Source: an uncultured Bacteroidales bacterium
Lineage (GTDB): Bacteria; Bacteroidota; Bacteroidia; Bacteroidales; UBA932
Length of the DNA: 13,134 nucleotides
Assembly (NCBI GenBank): GCA_937899055.1
Contig: CALBPX010000090.1
Span: 1-13,134 of the forward strand
Direction: 5' to 3'
Made by a program: the position numbers and the translations under genes. The notes under the pieces are model-generated. The model was not told where the DNA came from and made no database searches. It worked only from the letters and a program-made list of their open reading frames with translations. Numbering within the stretch: position 1 is the stretch's first letter; each line of letters begins with the position of its first letter. This document shows positions 7,051 through 13,134 of the stretch, one piece after another.

Positions 7051-7950
7051 TCAGATTTTTGAGAGCATCTGGGCGTATTTCCTCAGCCAGCGGCGCAGAC
7101 TGTTGCCCTTGAGTATCTGAATATCATCGGCCAGGCCTGCCACGAATCTTCCCACGCCCAGCATAGAACATACCATGGTATCCAGAATCCAGTGATTTTC
7201 ATCTTCTTGAGTTATGTACTTCTCGGCCAGGGGATATTCCTCCACAAGCAGGTTGCGGGCCCTCAGCCCCAAGCGGAGAACCGTCTGCTCAGATTGGTTT
7301 CCGCTCATACGGAATATGTCTGTAAGCCCGGAGGAATGAAGATCCTGGCTCTCCCAAGCCTTGTCCAGAACTTCCACAGAGCCTATCCGCTCGGTCTTGA
7401 ACTGTTTGTTGGTTCCGTCTGAGGGGTCATAGCACCAAACTGATATATAGTTGGTTGTGAACTTGAATGGTTCTACCAGGCGGTCTGCCACCTTGCCGGT
7501 ATGGGAACTGGCATAGTCTTTCAGAACTACCTGTTTCTTTTCCTGAATGGCCTCTGCCAGAGCGTTTACATTGGATGCGTTTTCGTTTTTTACCACAACA
7601 TCTGCTATGGAGGTGAAGCTATAGACAGTGGCAAGCTTGCGTCTCAAGTTCTGCTTTATGGTGTTGGTGTCGTCTATGCCGTCTATCAGGCGGTTTACCA
7701 TATAGGCTTCTTCATCCGTAAAATGAACCAGCTGAGATATGTCCCTGAAGAAACGGCTTTCTTTGGCAATGTGGTAATAATCACCGCTTTTAACTACCAC
7801 AAATCCAGCCTGGCGGAATGTGTCTATGTAGCGGTATATAGATCTGTAGGAGGTTTCGAGCTTGTCTGCAAGTTCGTTTACAGTGTAGTTCCGTCCGCTG
7901 GAAAGCAGCATCATCAGACGGAGCATCCGTTCAACTTTTGGCTGGTCCAT
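7051..7950 (-). CDS. WYL-domain transcriptional regulator (HTH-WYL-WCX)
   Basis: A 299-residue regulator of the common HTH-WYL-WCX layout. The N-terminal HTH (about 5-60) includes YTVNELADKLETSYRSIYRYIDTFRQAGF, a helix-turn-helix followed by a wing. The WYL domain spans roughly 125-195, with YISVWCYDPSDGTNKQFKTERI (168-189) as its core. The WCX region (about 220-295) includes LLVEEYPLAEKYI and ends in RRWLRKYAQMLSKI. The frame opens with a TTG at 7956, but the ATG at 7950 is preferred because it follows the nitroreductase stop by 2 nt, a classic coupled start. It is therefore the second gene of a nitroreductase operon and is a reasonable candidate for its regulator. It resembles WYL repressors in general, with no feature tying it to phage defence. 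Confidence 0.87.
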   Translation of the reverse strand: MDQPKVERMLRLMMLLSSGRNYTVNELADKLETSYRSIYRYIDTFRQAGFVVVKSGDYYHIAKESRFFRDISQLVHFTDEEAYMVNRLIDGIDDTNTIKQNLRRKLATVYSFTSIADVVVKNENASNVNALAEAIQEKKQVVLKDYASSHTGKVADRLVEPFKFTTNYISVWCYDPSDGTNKQFKTERIGSVEVLDKAWESQDLHSSGLTDIFRMSGNQSEQTVLRLGLRARNLLVEEYPLAEKYITQEDENHWILDTMVCSMLGVGRFVAGLADDIQILKGNSLRRWLRKYAQMLSKI

Positions 7951-7952
7951 AA

Positions 7953-8591
7953 TCAATCTATCACGAGGTCTTCCAACCTGACTTTGGGTATATAGTGTAT
8001 TCCGTTTTCTCTGAAGTAGTTATGACTTTCTTCCTCAGCGATATGGAGAATCTGGTATTTCTCGGTTCCCTTGCCGAGGGCAATAACCAGCAGTGGCTCC
8101 AGATTCTGGGGAACAAGCTTGCTGGCCTCCTGTTTGCTGAAGGCTCCTATGCAGATGCCGTTGAGGCCCATCTCTGTGGCTTTCAGCAACATACTCTGTG
8201 CTGAAATTCCAAGATCCATATAAACCCATTTGTTTTCTGCCACGGTGGAACATACGATTATGAATGCAGAAGGTCCGCCATCCTTGGGAGGAAGCTGAAT
8301 CTGGGGAAGCAGGGCTCCGAGCTTTATGAATGCCGTAAAAGCGGCTGCTTCATCTCCGGTCAGAAGCCTAAAGCGCAGAACCTGCTGGTTCTTGGCACAC
8401 GGAATCATGGTATTGACCGCAACTATTTTCCTGAGATCTTCTTCAGTTACCTTAAAGGAAGGGTCCCAGCTCCTGCAACTGCGGTTGGTAAGAAGCAGGG
8501 TGTCAAGGCTTTTGTTGGCAGGGCGGCGTCTTATCACCTTCTTCCTGCTTTGGAGGTCTTCCATCTTTTTTCCAAGATAATTGTCTGCCAT
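7953..8591 (-). CDS. Nitroreductase family protein
   Basis: A 212-residue predicted FMN-dependent NAD(P)H oxidoreductase. The flavin-binding NRSCRSW motif (36-42) takes the place of the usual RRSxRxF. IPCAKNQQVLRF (63-74) corresponds to the PSxxNxQPW segment, and MGLNGICIGAF (141-151) to the GLGxxWIG-type segment. The electron acceptor in vivo is unknown. The open frame reaches a GTG at 8663, but the first 24 codons would span the promoter box, so the ATG at 8591 is chosen. It also gives the MADNYLGKK start expected of Bacteroidales homologues. The downstream WYL regulator starts 2 nt after its stop. It is divergent from a small exported protein gene across a symmetric promoter region. Confidence 0.88.
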   Translation of the reverse strand: MADNYLGKKMEDLQSRKKVIRRRPANKSLDTLLLTNRSCRSWDPSFKVTEEDLRKIVAVNTMIPCAKNQQVLRFRLLTGDEAAAFTAFIKLGALLPQIQLPPKDGGPSAFIIVCSTVAENKWVYMDLGISAQSMLLKATEMGLNGICIGAFSKQEASKLVPQNLEPLLVIALGKGTEKYQILHIAEEESHNYFRENGIHYIPKVRLEDLVID

Positions 8592-8613
8592 GTCTGTTTT
8601 GTTTCTTATAGTG

Positions 8614-8621
8614 CAAATATA
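8614..8621 (-). promoter_or_regulatory. Candidate -7 element for the nitroreductase-WYL operon (TATATTTG)
   Basis: TATATTTG on the minus strand matches TAnnTTTG and ends 22 nt before the nitroreductase ATG at 8591. The -33 position lacks TTTG. It is the mirror image of the plus-strand box at 8653-8660. Confidence 0.55.
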
Positions 8622-8652
8622 CAAGAAGTCTTTCGTTTTAGGCTCTTTTGAG

Positions 8653-8660
8653 TATATTTG
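8653..8660 (+). promoter_or_regulatory. Candidate -7 element for the small exported protein gene (TATATTTG)
   Basis: TATATTTG on the plus strand matches TAnnTTTG and ends 12 nt before the ATG at 8673, giving a leader of only a few bases. A degenerate TTTC lies 18 bp upstream where a -33 element might be. Confidence 0.52.
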
Positions 8661-8672
8661 CACCTACCGGAA

Positions 8673-9020
8673 ATGAACAAAAGGAAGGTTATATGTGTTT
8701 TGGCTCTGGCCCTTTGCCTTGTGGCCGCTCTCTTTGACGGAAAATCTGTCAAGGATCTGCACGCTGTGCAGTCTCAGCCGGCGGGTTCAGGATATTGCTT
8801 TCAGCAGGGGACTCTCCCTGTAGCAGACGCCCAGCAGTCCTACCTTGTAGTGGTTCCTACTGCATCTGTTGCGGAATGGCCCTCCAAAGTCAATTTTGCG
8901 GAGGCGTCATTTTCACTGGAAGAAGGAGCACGGGTGGCTTTCAGACATTTTCAGGTAAGGGTTCCCATTCCAGAAGACAGTGGCCAAAGGCTCGTTCTTC
9001 TGAATGTGCTCAGGCTCTGA
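8673..9020 (+). CDS. Hypothetical small exported or membrane-anchored protein
   Basis: A 115-residue protein I do not recognise. The N-terminus is a basic stretch, MNKRK, followed by a hydrophobic run VICVLALALCLVAALF (6-21), consistent with a signal peptide or an N-terminal anchor. There is no acceptable lipobox before Cys15. DLHA (28-31) could be a signal-peptidase I site. The rest (about 32-115) is soluble-looking, with a short beta-prone segment SYLVVVPTASV and no recognised domain. The frame is open from 8658, but the TTG there lies within the promoter box; the ATG at 8673 follows the promoter and starts a natural signal sequence. It is divergent from the nitroreductase operon. The promoter and signal sequence support a real gene, but without a family match it remains uncertain. 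Confidence 0.62.
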   Translation: MNKRKVICVLALALCLVAALFDGKSVKDLHAVQSQPAGSGYCFQQGTLPVADAQQSYLVVVPTASVAEWPSKVNFAEASFSLEEGARVAFRHFQVRVPIPEDSGQRLVLLNVLRL

Positions 9021-9056
9021 TTTCCCAGATTTTTTCATTTTGTTCTTGATGCGTGT

Positions 9057-9083
9057 CTTGCCTTGAGGCGAGGCAGGCCTTTT
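9057..9083 (+). terminator. Possible intrinsic terminator after the small exported protein gene
   Basis: A hairpin CTTGCCT (9057-9063) / AGGCAGG (9071-9077) forms 7 pairs including one G-T, with a 7-nt loop. It is followed by CC and then TTTT at 9080-9083. It sits between the two small genes. The T-tract is short, so termination may be partial. Confidence 0.4.
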
Positions 9084-9119
9084 AACGTTATATCCTTAAA
9101 ATCAATAAAATGTAAAATC

Positions 9120-9533
9120 ATGGAAAATAATATTTTAAAAGTTCGTACTACAACGGACATAGTTGTTTCATTGGTTGTGCTTCTTGCAGGTGCAGCATGT
9201 TTTCTGGTTCCTTCGGCGGGAATGATGATTCTGGGAGGAACCATAGCAATTACAGGTTTATCGCTGATGATATTTCTCAAAAACGGCTACCGTCTGGAGG
9301 GAGAAAGCGAGGTGTTCAAGAAGAAAGAACACTTTTTTCCGGACTCCAGATATGATGTAATATATTCAGAAATAAATGCAGGCCGTATGATAACGGACTT
9401 CAAAGACGAGGACAAGGCCATAGTGGTAAGGCTGGATATCTATACTTCCGCATCCGGCAAGGTCTATGGAGAGCTCTACAAATATGTGCCTTACGACTAT
9501 GTAAAGAAAATTGACCTGAAAAAATTGCAATAG
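9120..9533 (+). CDS. Hypothetical two-helix membrane protein
   Basis: A 137-residue protein of unknown function. Two adjacent hydrophobic segments (about 12-30 and 33-53), separated by a short turn at Pro31-Ala33, form a probable helical hairpin in the inner membrane. A hydrophilic domain follows (about 55-137) with alternating beta-like stretches such as AIVVRLDIYTS and GKVYGELYKYVPYDYVKKIDL. The open frame extends to a TTG at 9063, but that lies inside the hairpin at 9057-9083. The ATG at 9120 gives a sensible N-terminus and is preferred. No Shine-Dalgarno or clear promoter is seen, so it may be expressed by readthrough from the gene before. The ABC exporter operon starts 80 nt later from its own promoter. 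Confidence 0.72.
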   Translation: MENNILKVRTTTDIVVSLVVLLAGAACFLVPSAGMMILGGTIAITGLSLMIFLKNGYRLEGESEVFKKKEHFFPDSRYDVIYSEINAGRMITDFKDEDKAIVVRLDIYTSASGKVYGELYKYVPYDYVKKIDLKKLQ

Positions 9534-9536
9534 AAA

Positions 9537-9571
9537 GCCCGTCATACAGACGGCAGTACGATTTGCTTTTT
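9537..9571 (+). terminator. Weak hairpin after the two-helix protein gene
   Basis: GCC-GTC (9537-9543, with C9540 bulged) pairs with GACGGC (9549-9554) around a 5-nt loop. The next T-run (9567-9571) is 13 nt away, too far for a classical intrinsic terminator. It is listed as a possible 3'-end structure only. Confidence 0.25.
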
Positions 9572-9593
9572 GGGGGTAACTTGCCTAACTTTG
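9562..9593 (+). promoter_or_regulatory. Bacteroidota-type promoter of the ABC exporter operon
   Basis: TTTG (9562-9565) is followed after exactly 20 bp by TAACTTTG (9586-9593), matching the -33 TTTG and -7 TAnnTTTG consensus in sequence and spacing. Transcription should begin near 9600, giving a leader of about 12 nt before the ATG at 9613. This is the best promoter in the window. Confidence 0.72.
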
Positions 9594-9606
9594 ACGCAGG
9601 TTACCC
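9574..9606. promoter_or_regulatory. Palindromic candidate operator over the ABC operon -7 box
   Basis: GGGTAACTTGC (9574-9584) and GCAGGTTACCC (9596-9606) are reverse complements with one mismatch in 11. The 11-bp centre holds the TAACTTTG -7 box. The symmetry covers the -7 element and the predicted transcription start, where a dimeric repressor such as a TetR or MarR protein would block polymerase. The match continues outward with G9573-T9607 and G9572-C9608. Confidence 0.6.
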
Positions 9607-9612
9607 TCAATT

Positions 9613-11355
9613 ATGCTAAGGACTATACTCAGACAGGTAAAGCAATACAGGACGGCGGCCATCCTGACTCCGGTTTGGACGGCGGCCGAGGTAGTGATGG
9701 GGGTGCTGATTCCGTATGTAACTGCCTCAATCATAGACAAAGGCATAAATGCCGGAAGTATGCCTGATGTGTATAGGTATGGCTTTTACATGTTGCTGAT
9801 GGCTTTCTTGAGCCTGATGTTCGGAATACTTGCAGGGCGCTTTGCCGCATACTCTTCTACGGGCATTGCCGCAAACCTCAGAGATGCCATGTACCGCAAT
9901 ATCCAGCGGTTTTCATTCTCGGATATAGACAAATACTCCACCGCCGGGCTGGTAACAAGAATGACCACCGATGTGGCCAACATCCAGAATGCCACGCAGA
10001 TGCTGCTCAGGGTGAGTTTCCGTGCGCCGCTGAACCTGATTTCCAGCGTTGTGATGTGCTTTTTCATAAACTCCAGGCTGAGCGTAATCTTCCTTGTGGC
10101 AATCGTCATACTGGCCAGCCTGCTGACCCTCATCATAGTCAGGGCTTCCAAGCTTTTCCAGCAGATATTCCGCAAATATGACGACCTGAACTCAGTTGTT
10201 CAGGAAAATGTCTCAGCCATAAGGGTGGTAAAAGCCTATGTAAGGGAACATCATGAGCTCGGAAAACTGGACCGGGCGGCCCTTTCGCTGTTCAGGCTGA
10301 ATGTCAAGGCAGAGTCCATCATGGCACTGAACGGTCCGGTAATGAACCTTGTAGTTTATGGCTGCATAATCTCTCTCAGCTGGTTTGGAGCGCATTACAT
10401 TGTTTCCGGAAGCCTTACCGCCGGCCAGCTGACTTCTTTGTTCTCGTATGTTATGATGGTGCTTCAGTCTCTGATGATGCTGTCTATGATATTTGTTCAG
10501 CTTACACAGAGTGCGGCCAGCGTAAAGAGGATTGCCGAAGTCATAGACGAGGTTCCGGATATGTCCAACCCTGAATCTCCGGTTACTCAGGTCAAGGATT
10601 CCAGCATAGACTTTGATCATGTGTATTTTTCCTACAAAGCCGGCGGAGACTATGCACTGGAGGACATTAACCTCAGTATCCAAGCCGGCCAGACAATCGG
10701 CATCATAGGAGGAACGGGCAGCGGCAAGAGTACGGTAGGCTCTCTGATCTGCCGCCTTTACGATGTAAGTAAAGGTCAGGTGAGAGTAGGGGGAACGGAT
10801 GTCAGGGAGTACGATATGGAATCGCTGAGGAAACAGGTAGCCGTTGTACTTCAGAGCAATACGCTCTTCAGCGGTACGCTTCTGGAAAACCTCAGATGGG
10901 GAAAGGAAGACGCCACTGAGGAGGAATGCAGGCAGGCCTGCATAGCCTCATGCGCAGATGAATTCATATCGGCTCTGCCGGATGGCTACAACACAGTGGT
11001 GGAACAGGGCGGAGCCAACTTCTCCGGCGGTCAGAAGCAGAGGCTCTGCATTGCACAGGCCCTTCTGAAGCAGCCTAAGGTGCTGATTCTGGACGATTCC
11101 ACCTCTGCCGTAGATACTGCTACGGACGCAAAGATCCGCCAGACCTTCGCTGAGAAAATACCCGGAACTACAAAGATTATAATTTCTCACCGCATCCTCA
11201 GCATTCAACATTCAGACAAGATAATAGTAATGGACGACGGAAAGGTGAAAGGGTTTGATACTCACGATAATTTACTTAAGACCAACGATATATACAGAGA
11301 TATCTACAACATGCAGACATCGGGAGGCGAAGGAGACTTTGACCAGAAAAAATGA
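9613..11355 (+). CDS. ABC exporter half-transporter, degenerate-site subunit of a heterodimer
   Basis: A 580-residue inner-membrane half-transporter with a six-helix type IV exporter domain (about 1-315) and one ATPase domain (about 330-570). Walker A is GGTGSGKST (366-374), the Q-loop is Gln414, the signature is FSGGQ (470-474), Walker B is LILDD (491-495), and the H-loop is His526. The residue after the Walker B aspartate is Asp495 instead of catalytic Glu, the usual mark of the non-hydrolysing site in heterodimeric exporters of the TM287/288 and BmrCD type. The coupling-helix segment VSAIRVVKAYVRE (200-212) is typical. Its stop overlaps the next start as ATGA, so the partner is translationally coupled. 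The substrate, probably drugs or lipids, cannot be told. The ATG at 9613 follows directly from the promoter. Confidence 0.93.
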   Translation: MLRTILRQVKQYRTAAILTPVWTAAEVVMGVLIPYVTASIIDKGINAGSMPDVYRYGFYMLLMAFLSLMFGILAGRFAAYSSTGIAANLRDAMYRNIQRFSFSDIDKYSTAGLVTRMTTDVANIQNATQMLLRVSFRAPLNLISSVVMCFFINSRLSVIFLVAIVILASLLTLIIVRASKLFQQIFRKYDDLNSVVQENVSAIRVVKAYVREHHELGKLDRAALSLFRLNVKAESIMALNGPVMNLVVYGCIISLSWFGAHYIVSGSLTAGQLTSLFSYVMMVLQSLMMLSMIFVQLTQSAASVKRIAEVIDEVPDMSNPESPVTQVKDSSIDFDHVYFSYKAGGDYALEDINLSIQAGQTIGIIGGTGSGKSTVGSLICRLYDVSKGQVRVGGTDVREYDMESLRKQVAVVLQSNTLFSGTLLENLRWGKEDATEEECRQACIASCADEFISALPDGYNTVVEQGGANFSGGQKQRLCIAQALLKQPKVLILDDSTSAVDTATDAKIRQTFAEKIPGTTKIIISHRILSIQHSDKIIVMDDGKVKGFDTHDNLLKTNDIYRDIYNMQTSGGEGDFDQKK

Positions 11356-13097
11356 GAGGACCAGGACAGGGACACGGATTTCAGCCGGCTATGGGAAAGC
11401 TTAAACTGAGTACGGTTACGAGGCTTTTCAAGCTGATTCTCCACAAGAACAAGTGGAGGATTGCCTTGGTATTGCTCTTTATTCTGATATCCACTTTGGC
11501 TACGCTGGCTTCTACTCTGTTTACCAAAACCCTGTTGGACGACTATGTAGTTCCAATGATAGGGCAGGCTGCTCCGGACTACTCGCCTTTGGCCGTAGCC
11601 CTGGTTAAACTTGCGGCGGTCCTGATTATAGGAACAGGTGCCTCGTATCTGAACAGCATTCTTACCGTCCATATCAGTCAGGGAACACTCAAGACATTGC
11701 GCCACAACCTGTTCGAGCACATGGAACGGCTTCCGCTCAGCTATTTTGACTCTCGCAGCCACGGAGACATAATGTCTGTCTATACCAATGATGTAGATAC
11801 CCTCAGGCAGGTTATAGGCCAGACCATTCCGCGCCTGTTCCAGTCTCTGGTTACAGTAATTTCCACGCTGGTGAGCATGCTGGTACTGAGTATTCCTCTC
11901 AGCATCATTTCCATAGTAATGGCAGCCGTAATGTATGCCGTAACCCGTAAACTCGGAGGGCTGTCCAAGAAATACTTCAAAAAGAGGCAGGAGATGCTCG
12001 GAAAGGTCAACGGCTACATAGAGGAAATGGTTTCAGGGCAGCGGGTTGTAAAGGTTTACTGCCACGAAGACAAAGCTATGGAGCAGTTTGCTGCCCTAAA
12101 CGAGAAACTGCGCAGCAGCGTTTACAATGCCAACAAGATTGGCAACATAGTTATGCCGGTAAACGGCAACCTGGGCAACCTGGGCTATGTGTTCATAGCC
12201 ACAGCCGGAGCTGCCATAGCGCTTTCCGGCCTTACCGGATGGCTGCTGTGCGGCCTGAACGGTTCAGTTCTTACGCTTGGAACATTGGTAGCTTTCCTTA
12301 CCCTGCACAAGAACTTTACAAGGCCCGTAACCCAGATAAGCAACGAAATCAACAGCATTGTAATGGCAAGCGCCGGCAGCGACAGAGTATATGACCTGAT
12401 GGACCAGAAAGAAGAGCCCGATTCCGGCAAGGTTACCCTGGAAAAGACAGGCGAGTGCCAGTGGTGCTGGAAATCAGCAGACGGGCAGATGGTTCCTCTC
12501 AAGGGTGAAGTTTCTCTCAGCGATGTGGATTTCAGCTATGTAGAAGGCAAGCAGGTTCTCTTTGACATAAACCTGACCGCATATCCGGGCCAGAAGATTG
12601 CGTTTGTAGGCGGAACCGGTGCCGGAAAAACCACAATTACAAACCTGATCAACCGCTTCTATGAGATTCAGGACGGTAAGATTACGTACGACGGCTTTGA
12701 TGTCAGGGATATCCAGAAAGATTCTCTCAGGAAAGGCCTCGGCATAGTTCTTCAGGAAACGCATCTTTTTACCGGAACCGTACTGGACAACATCCGCTAC
12801 GGCAGGCTGGACGCCACAGACAGAGAATGTATGGAGGCAGCCAAGCTTGTCTGTGCCGACAGCTTCATCCGCCGTCTGGCAAACGGCTACAACACAGTCA
12901 TATCCGGCGATGGAGGCAACCTGTCTCAGGGCGAAAGACAGCTTCTTGCCATAGCAAGAGCCGCCGTAGCTGCTCCTCCGGTACTGATTCTGGACGAGGC
13001 TACATCATCAATTGATACCCGCACGGAAAAACTCATCCAGCAGGGAATGGACCAGCTCATGAAAGGCCGCACTACATTTGGGACTATCGCGAAATAG
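11352..13097 (+). CDS. ABC exporter half-transporter, catalytic-site subunit, truncated before the H-loop
   Basis: A 581-residue partner of the preceding subunit. A short Gly-rich lead (MRGPGQGHGF) typical of this subunit class precedes six helices (about 35-345) and an ATPase domain. Walker A is GGTGAGKTT (420-428), the Q-loop is Gln469, the signature is LSQGE (524-528), and Walker B is LILDEA (545-550) with catalytic Glu549. The QWCWK segment before the ATPase domain (370-374) is also seen in this subunit type. After GRTTF (572-576) homologues continue with an IAHRLS H-loop and roughly 50 or more residues. Here the frame reads GTIAK and stops at 13097. The change coincides with AT-rich foreign-looking sequence from about 13080. 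The protein lacks the switch histidine and is probably non-functional. Residues 577-581 are likely encoded by inserted DNA. Confidence 0.9.
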   Translation: MRGPGQGHGFQPAMGKLKLSTVTRLFKLILHKNKWRIALVLLFILISTLATLASTLFTKTLLDDYVVPMIGQAAPDYSPLAVALVKLAAVLIIGTGASYLNSILTVHISQGTLKTLRHNLFEHMERLPLSYFDSRSHGDIMSVYTNDVDTLRQVIGQTIPRLFQSLVTVISTLVSMLVLSIPLSIISIVMAAVMYAVTRKLGGLSKKYFKKRQEMLGKVNGYIEEMVSGQRVVKVYCHEDKAMEQFAALNEKLRSSVYNANKIGNIVMPVNGNLGNLGYVFIATAGAAIALSGLTGWLLCGLNGSVLTLGTLVAFLTLHKNFTRPVTQISNEINSIVMASAGSDRVYDLMDQKEEPDSGKVTLEKTGECQWCWKSADGQMVPLKGEVSLSDVDFSYVEGKQVLFDINLTAYPGQKIAFVGGTGAGKTTITNLINRFYEIQDGKITYDGFDVRDIQKDSLRKGLGIVLQETHLFTGTVLDNIRYGRLDATDRECMEAAKLVCADSFIRRLANGYNTVISGDGGNLSQGERQLLAIARAAVAAPPVLILDEATSSIDTRTEKLIQQGMDQLMKGRTTFGTIAK

Positions 13098-13134
13098 GAA
13101 AAGTTCTTTGAAGATTTATAACAAATTGATTGAT
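13080..13134. mobile_element. Probable end of an insertion element interrupting the ABC gene
   Basis: From 13080 the sequence no longer encodes the conserved ATPase end. It begins GGGACTATCGCG, resembling an insertion-sequence terminal repeat that starts with GGGACT, and then becomes strongly AT-rich (GC about one third against near half next door). No transposase is visible because the window ends 55 bases later. The element family cannot be named, and an inversion or deletion junction is an alternative. Confidence 0.5.

Larger units (their letters stand above)
8611..8663. repeat. Perfect 12-bp inverted repeat spanning divergent promoters
   Basis: GTGCAAATATAC (8611-8622) and GTATATTTGCAC (8652-8663) are exact reverse complements separated by 29 bp. 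Each arm contains a TAnnTTTG -7 box, so the repeat partly reflects two promoters facing outward. Identity extends four bases beyond the consensus. The arrangement could also serve as a paired operator. Confidence 0.6.

Noticed and set aside
7051..7950. WYL regulator as a phage-defence controller of the CapW or BrxR type.
   Set aside because: The domain layout is similar, but no CBASS, BREX or other defence effector genes are nearby. It is in an operon with a nitroreductase.
8611..8663. Phase-variable invertible promoter between the 12-bp repeats.
   Set aside because: The 29-bp interior is much shorter than known Bacteroidales invertons, no invertase gene is present, and the repeat is mostly explained by two facing-out -7 boxes.
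9016..9036. Mini hairpin TCTG/CAGA followed by six T residues as the terminator of the 8673-9020 gene.
   Set aside because: A 4-bp stem is too weak. The hairpin at 9057-9083 is a better candidate.
1..13134. CRISPR array, riboswitch, rRNA, replication origin or prophage signals.
   Set aside because: No regularly spaced repeats, long structured leaders, rRNA-like sequence, or phage and replication genes were seen.

Overview
The window looks like a chromosomal stretch from a gut-type member of Bacteroidota, probably Bacteroidales. Five intergenic regions carry the Bacteroidota sigma-factor -7 signature TAnnTTTG, one of them with a properly spaced TTTG -33 element. Shine-Dalgarno sequences are nearly absent, with one striking exception at 5776-5782. 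The proteins resemble Bacteroidales families, such as a PPi-type phosphofructokinase and a LigA with the GGEIIPKI segment. No prophage, CRISPR array or plasmid functions are visible. A switch to AT-rich sequence after base 13079 suggests a mobile-element end at the right edge.

Layout, left to right. Bases 1-1531 (-) hold the first 510 residues of NAD-dependent DNA ligase LigA, which runs off the left edge. It is divergent from a pyrophosphate-dependent phosphofructokinase (1601-2833, +). A minus-strand tRNA-Thr(CGT) at 2837-2909 starts 4 nt after the kinase stop. Next come a MATE efflux transporter (2940-4325, +) and, one base later, a cytidylate-kinase-like P-loop protein (4327-4968, +). That gene overlaps the 3' end of a convergent HAD hydrolase (4934-5770, -), which sits downstream of a WYL-domain regulator (5797-6921, -) in an apparent two-gene operon. 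A second unit is transcribed leftwards: nitroreductase (7953-8591) followed by another WYL regulator (7051-7950). Divergent from it are a small secreted or anchored protein (8673-9020, +) and a small two-helix membrane protein (9120-9533, +), neither of which I recognise.

The right third is a heterodimeric ABC exporter operon (9613-11355 and 11352-13097, +), with an ATGA overlap between the two genes. Its promoter is the best in the window (TTTG, 20 bp, TAACTTTG). The -7 box sits inside a near-perfect 11-bp inverted repeat, a strong candidate operator. The first subunit has the degenerate ATPase site (Asp in place of the catalytic Glu) and the second has the catalytic Glu. The second subunit stops just before its H-loop, where the sequence changes character, so the exporter is probably inactivated by an insertion.

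Functionally the window mixes housekeeping (DNA replication and repair, glycolysis, a tRNA) with two efflux systems and two WYL-regulated units (HAD phosphatase, nitroreductase). I see no clearly new multigene system. The most interesting items are the ABC operator palindrome, the interrupted exporter, the mirror-image divergent promoter at 8611-8663, and the antisense placement of the tRNA gene between two plus-strand genes.
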